Shown here piece by piece: positions 4,896 through 7,643 of a DNA stretch of 7,643 nucleotides; within the stretch, counting starts at the first letter, position 1, and each line of letters starts with the position of its first letter. The notes under the pieces were generated by a model. It was not told the origin of the DNA. It worked only from the letters and a program-made list of their open reading frames with translations, and did not search any database. The stretch comes from Pseudomonadota bacterium (GTDB lineage Bacteria; Pseudomonadota; Alphaproteobacteria; Rhizobiales; Devosiaceae). The stretch is from assembly GCA_023433985.1 (NCBI GenBank), contig JAEYTN010000532.1, forward strand, positions 1-7,643, read 5' to 3'. A program made the position numbers and the translations under genes.

Positions 4896-4914
4896 GGGGC
4901 GCCGGAGGGGCGCC
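4896..4914 (+). terminator. GGGGCGCC direct repeat forming a GC hairpin between the 68-aa and SDR genes
   Basis: GGGGCGCC occurs twice (4896-4903 and 4907-4914). Because GGCGCC is self-complementary, the copies can pair as a 6-bp all-GC stem with a 5-base loop (4898-4914). It follows the 68-aa gene's stop by 14 bases. No T tract follows, so terminator function is weakly supported. Confidence 0.25.
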
Positions 4915-4948
4915 TCGCTCCCGCCCATTGCCAATTCAGGTCCTAGCT

Positions 4949-5929
4949 ATGAGCTCAGTGCTGTTCGTCGGTGGTACCGGCCAGATTTCGCTTCCGTGCG
5001 TCGAAAAAGCCGTGGCCGACGGCCATGACGTGTCGGTGTTCAACCGCGGCCAGCGCGATGCCGGCCTGCCGGCGGGGGTAACGTCGATCGTCGGCGACAT
5101 GAAGGACCCCGCGAGCTACCGGCAGCTCAGGGACCGGAAGTTCGACGTGGTCGCCCAGTTCATGGTGTTCACGCCCGAGCAGATGCAGCAGGACATCGAA
5201 ACCTTCGCCGGCCATACCGGGCAGTATATCTTCATCTCGTCCGCCTCGGTCTACGACAAGTCGAACCACTACGTGGTGAAGGAGGGCGCAACGCCCGTCC
5301 ACAACCCGTACTGGGGCTACAGCCAGGCCAAGATCGCCTGCGAGAAGCTGCTCGAGGGCTCGTCGAACCTGCCCTGGACCATCGTGCGGCCCAGCCACAC
5401 TGTGCGCACCGGCCTGCCCACGATGGTGGGCGAGGGTGACGTGATCCCGCGGCGCATGCTGCAGGGCAAGCCCGTCTTCGTCGCGGGCGACGGCACCGCC
5501 CCCTGGACGCTGACCCGATCGGTGGATTTCGCCTACCCGTTCATCGGCCTGTTCGGGAAACAGAAGGCGATCGGCGAGGATTTCCACATCACCGGCGACA
5601 TGGCCTGGACCTGGACGCAGATCTACAAGGCCATCGCCAGGGGGATCGGCGCGGAGGCGAACATCGTCTGCGTGCCGTCGGATACGCTGGTGAAGTACCG
5701 GCCGGACTGGGCCGGTCCGCTGTGGGGCGACAAGAGCCTCGCGAGCCTGTTCGACAACGCCAAGGTGAAGACCGTGGCCGGCGACTTCACCTGCTCGGAG
5801 GACCTCGACGAGGTGCTGGCCGAGCCGATCATGCACCTGAAGGAACGGTTGAAGACTCCCGAGGAACCCAGCGAACTGACTCCGCTGCTCGACCGCATCA
5901 CGTCCGAGCAACTGCGGCTCGGCGCCTGA
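4949..5929 (+). CDS. NAD(P)-dependent epimerase/dehydratase-like SDR protein
   Basis: A cytoplasmic 326-residue short-chain dehydrogenase/reductase of the extended/atypical kind. The Rossmann nucleotide motif is GGTGQIS (8-14), in which the usual last Gly is Ser. FNRG at 31-34, with an Arg after the second strand, suggests NADP preference. GD at 49-50 and ISSASVYD (96-103) are family strands. The catalytic pair is Y124 and K128 in YSQAK. VRPSHT and the second-domain segments resemble NAD-dependent epimerase/dehydratase and CSP41-like proteins. Expected chemistry is oxidoreduction or epimerisation of a sugar-nucleotide or related substrate, but the substrate cannot be told. ATG 4949 has AGG about eight bases upstream and starts directly at the first Rossmann strand. 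The longer open frame upstream (from 4655) is a shadow of the 68-aa gene. It stands alone; the cyclase gene follows 65 bases later. Confidence 0.9.
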   Translation: MSSVLFVGGTGQISLPCVEKAVADGHDVSVFNRGQRDAGLPAGVTSIVGDMKDPASYRQLRDRKFDVVAQFMVFTPEQMQQDIETFAGHTGQYIFISSASVYDKSNHYVVKEGATPVHNPYWGYSQAKIACEKLLEGSSNLPWTIVRPSHTVRTGLPTMVGEGDVIPRRMLQGKPVFVAGDGTAPWTLTRSVDFAYPFIGLFGKQKAIGEDFHITGDMAWTWTQIYKAIARGIGAEANIVCVPSDTLVKYRPDWAGPLWGDKSLASLFDNAKVKTVAGDFTCSEDLDEVLAEPIMHLKERLKTPEEPSELTPLLDRITSEQLRLGA

Positions 5930-5961
5930 TCGGTCGCGGCCGTTCACTCAATTTTGGCTAT

Positions 5962-5974
5962 TTGCCTTAGGCAA
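5962..5974. promoter_or_regulatory. Palindrome upstream of the diguanylate cyclase gene (candidate operator)
   Basis: TTGCCT-T-AGGCAA is a perfect 6-bp dyad with a one-base centre, 20 bases before the cyclase ATG and in the only AT-rich stretch of this junction (about 5944-5990). CTATTT at 5958-5963 resembles an alphaproteobacterial -10 but has no good -35. The one-base centre argues against an RNA hairpin and for a dimeric protein site. The binder is unknown. Confidence 0.32.
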
Positions 5975-5994
5975 TTCCGTAGCCTTTGTTGCCG

Positions 5995-7643
5995 ATGCTC
6001 CAGCCTCAACGACTGGAGTATCGACGACTGCCTGCATTCTTCGCCCGTCACCGGCTGCTGGCCGCGCTGATCTACCTGGCCGTGCTGGCGCTCTTTGCGC
6101 TGGCCGCCAATGGTGGACTTGGAGGCCACGCGCATGCGGCAATGACGCTCGTCACCCAGCTCGGCGGTCCCATCCTCGCCGCCGCGTTCTGCCGGCTCGC
6201 CGCCCGCCGCTCCACCGGCAACGATCGCAAGGCCTGGAACAACTTCACCATCGGCTCCTCGCTTTATCTCGCGGGGAACCTCGCCTATTTCATCCTGATC
6301 CTGCTCGAGGTGCCGCAGGATTTCCCGTCGCTGCCGGAAGCCACCTTCTTCGCCATGGCGCTGTTCTATGCGGTGGGGATCTTCCAGTACGGCAATGTCG
6401 GCTCGCAGATCAGCCGCCTGCAACTCTACAACTTCGTGCTGATCTATTGCGGCGTCAGCCTCGCCAGCCTGTTCGCCCTGACGCACAGCCTGGAGCGCTC
6501 CGTGCTCTCGCCGCTGGGGACGCTCGCCGCCTTCCTCTATCCGGCCCTCTGGTTTTCCGTTGCCGCGTCGGGGGTGATCTCGCTGGTGCTCTATCGCCAG
6601 GGCAACAAGGCCTTCGCGCTGGTGCTGCTGCTGCTCGCGGTACTGGCGGAATCGGCGTCCGACTACGCCTATGCCCTGCAACTGATGGAAGGCACCTACC
6701 ACCTCGGCGGGGTGACGCAGTTCCTCTGGGTCGCGTCCGCCGGCCTCATCGTCTGGGCCGCCACGGAGCAGCTCTCGATCGTCCCGCAGCCGGGGCGACA
6801 GACCCTGCGCAAGCAGAAGGATCGGGCCCTGGCGCAGGCGGTGGTGCCGGGCGCGACGATTGCTTCGGTGCTGCTCGTGGGCAGCATCACCGGCGCGCTG
6901 GGCAGCGGCGTGTACCTCTGGCTGTCGGCGGCCCTGGCGCTGGTGTTCGGCGTCACGATGGCGCTGCGCGAGGGCTGGATGATCGCCATCCAGCACCGGC
7001 TGCGCGGTTCCGTCGAACGGAGCCGCAAGCAGGTGCTGCGCTCCGAGGAACGGCTCAGCGCCGTGCTTGAGAGCACGTCGGACAGCGTGGTGGTGATCGA
7101 CCGCGACTGGCGGCTCGTCTACTTCAACAAGCACGCGCGGGAGATCATCGCCCAGCCGGACGTGCTGAAGATCGGCGTCTGCCTGTGGGACCTCTTCCCC
7201 AACGCCGTGCACTCGGATGAGGGCGCCCACTATCGCGAGGCCATCGCCACCGGCAGGCCGGTGAGCTTCGAAATCTTCATCGACGACCGGCGGATGTGGC
7301 TGGGCATCGAGGCCTATCCCACCAGTGACGGACTCTCGATCTTTTTCCGCGACATTTCCGAGCAGCGCCGCACCCGCGAGGAGATGCGGCACATGGCCCA
7401 GCACGACTCGCTGACAGGCCTCGCCAACCGCTCGCTGTTCAACGGGCGCCTCGCCGAGGCGGTGGCCGGCGAGGGCAACGTCGCCGTGCTGCTGCTCGAC
7501 CTCGACCACTTCAAGGAGGTCAACGACACGCTCGGCCACGCGGTGGGCGATTCCGTGCTGACCGGCACCGCCGACCGCCTGCGCGCCTGCGTCCGCGAGG
7601 GCGATACGGTGGCGCGGCTGGGCGGCGACGAGTTCGCGGTGAT
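5995..7643 (+). CDS. Membrane diguanylate cyclase with PAS and GGDEF domains (3' end outside window)
   Basis: An inner-membrane signalling enzyme that should make cyclic di-GMP from two GTP; 549 residues are visible and the frame is open at the right edge. By eye there are about ten hydrophobic segments (~21-39, 48-68, 85-105, 116-132, 145-163, 172-199, 205-222, 235-256, 283-301, 304-324). A PAS domain follows (~350-465: SEERLSAVLESTSDSVVVID, YFNKHAREI, FFRDISEQRR). The GGDEF domain starts at DSLTGLANR (471-479), has LLLDLDHFKEVNDTLGHAVGD, and reaches RLGGDEF with intact G543-F547. The inhibitory site R534-E-G-D537 sits exactly five residues before GGDEF, so product inhibition is expected. 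An EAL domain may follow off-window. In-frame stops at 5968 and 5980 limit the start to TTG 5986, TTG 5989 or ATG 5995. None has a Shine-Dalgarno sequence; ATG 5995 is preferred. The membrane sensor does not match a MASE or MHYT family I can name. Confidence 0.93.
   Translation, partial: MLQPQRLEYRRLPAFFARHRLLAALIYLAVLALFALAANGGLGGHAHAAMTLVTQLGGPILAAAFCRLAARRSTGNDRKAWNNFTIGSSLYLAGNLAYFILILLEVPQDFPSLPEATFFAMALFYAVGIFQYGNVGSQISRLQLYNFVLIYCGVSLASLFALTHSLERSVLSPLGTLAAFLYPALWFSVAASGVISLVLYRQGNKAFALVLLLLAVLAESASDYAYALQLMEGTYHLGGVTQFLWVASAGLIVWAATEQLSIVPQPGRQTLRKQKDRALAQAVVPGATIASVLLVGSITGALGSGVYLWLSAALALVFGVTMALREGWMIAIQHRLRGSVERSRKQVLRSEERLSAVLESTSDSVVVIDRDWRLVYFNKHAREIIAQPDVLKIGVCLWDLFPNAVHSDEGAHYREAIATGRPVSFEIFIDDRRMWLGIEAYPTSDGLSIFFRDISEQRRTREEMRHMAQHDSLTGLANRSLFNGRLAEAVAGEGNVAVLLLDLDHFKEVNDTLGHAVGDSVLTGTADRLRACVREGDTVARLGGDEFAV

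Noticed and set aside
5944..7539. A 531-codon open frame on the minus strand opposite the cyclase gene
   Set aside because: It is rich in Arg, Gln, Glu, His and Gly with no domain. The plus strand encodes an unmistakable membrane-PAS-GGDEF protein. Long antisense frames are expected at this GC content.

Overview
This is a GC-rich (by eye about two thirds G+C) chromosomal window from a bacterium, most likely an alphaproteobacterium. The grounds are the codon usage, the family resemblance of the amidase, the Crp/Fnr-type regulator and the SDR protein to rhizobial/rhodospirillal proteins, and a tRNA promoter that fits the alphaproteobacterial CTTGAC-N17-CTATAT pattern. The genus cannot be told from the sequence. 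I see no transposase, integrase, CRISPR array or phage gene; this is ordinary housekeeping and accessory chromosome rather than a mobile island.

Layout. 1-947 (+) is the C-terminal two thirds of an amidase-signature enzyme entering from the left edge, followed by a GC-rich hairpin. 1076-1858 (+) is a Crp/Fnr-type transcription factor. Its stop overlaps the ATG of a small coiled-coil ORF (1855-2007) that looks frameshifted. 2164-2075 (-) is tRNA-Ser(GCT) with its own promoter. 2983-2267 (-) is a YfcG/Ure2p-like glutathione S-transferase, with a palindrome inside its predicted promoter and a strong hairpin in its leader. 3538-3095 (-) is a 147-residue protein with an N-terminal Glyoxalase_8-like domain. 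3795-3980 and 3984-4292 (+) are a tight pair of small uncharacterised genes. They converge, with 3 bases between, on another small uncharacterised gene (4511-4296, -). 4677-4883 (+) is a small unknown gene without a visible Shine-Dalgarno sequence. 4949-5929 (+) is an NAD(P)-dependent SDR/epimerase-like protein. 5995-7643 (+, runs off the right edge) is a large membrane diguanylate cyclase with about ten membrane segments, a PAS domain and a GGDEF domain with an intact inhibitory site.

How the genes relate. Two themes are visible, redox/thiol chemistry (GST; perhaps the glyoxalase-related protein) and signalling (Crp/Fnr regulator, c-di-GMP synthase), but nothing ties them into one pathway. 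The only likely co-transcribed sets are the regulator with its coiled-coil ORF, and the 61-aa/102-aa pair. I did not find a convincing new multi-gene system. The best leads are the palindrome-in-promoter arrangement ahead of the GST, the apparent frameshift in the coiled-coil ORF, the unclassified multi-membrane sensor of the cyclase, and the cluster of four uncharacterised small genes.
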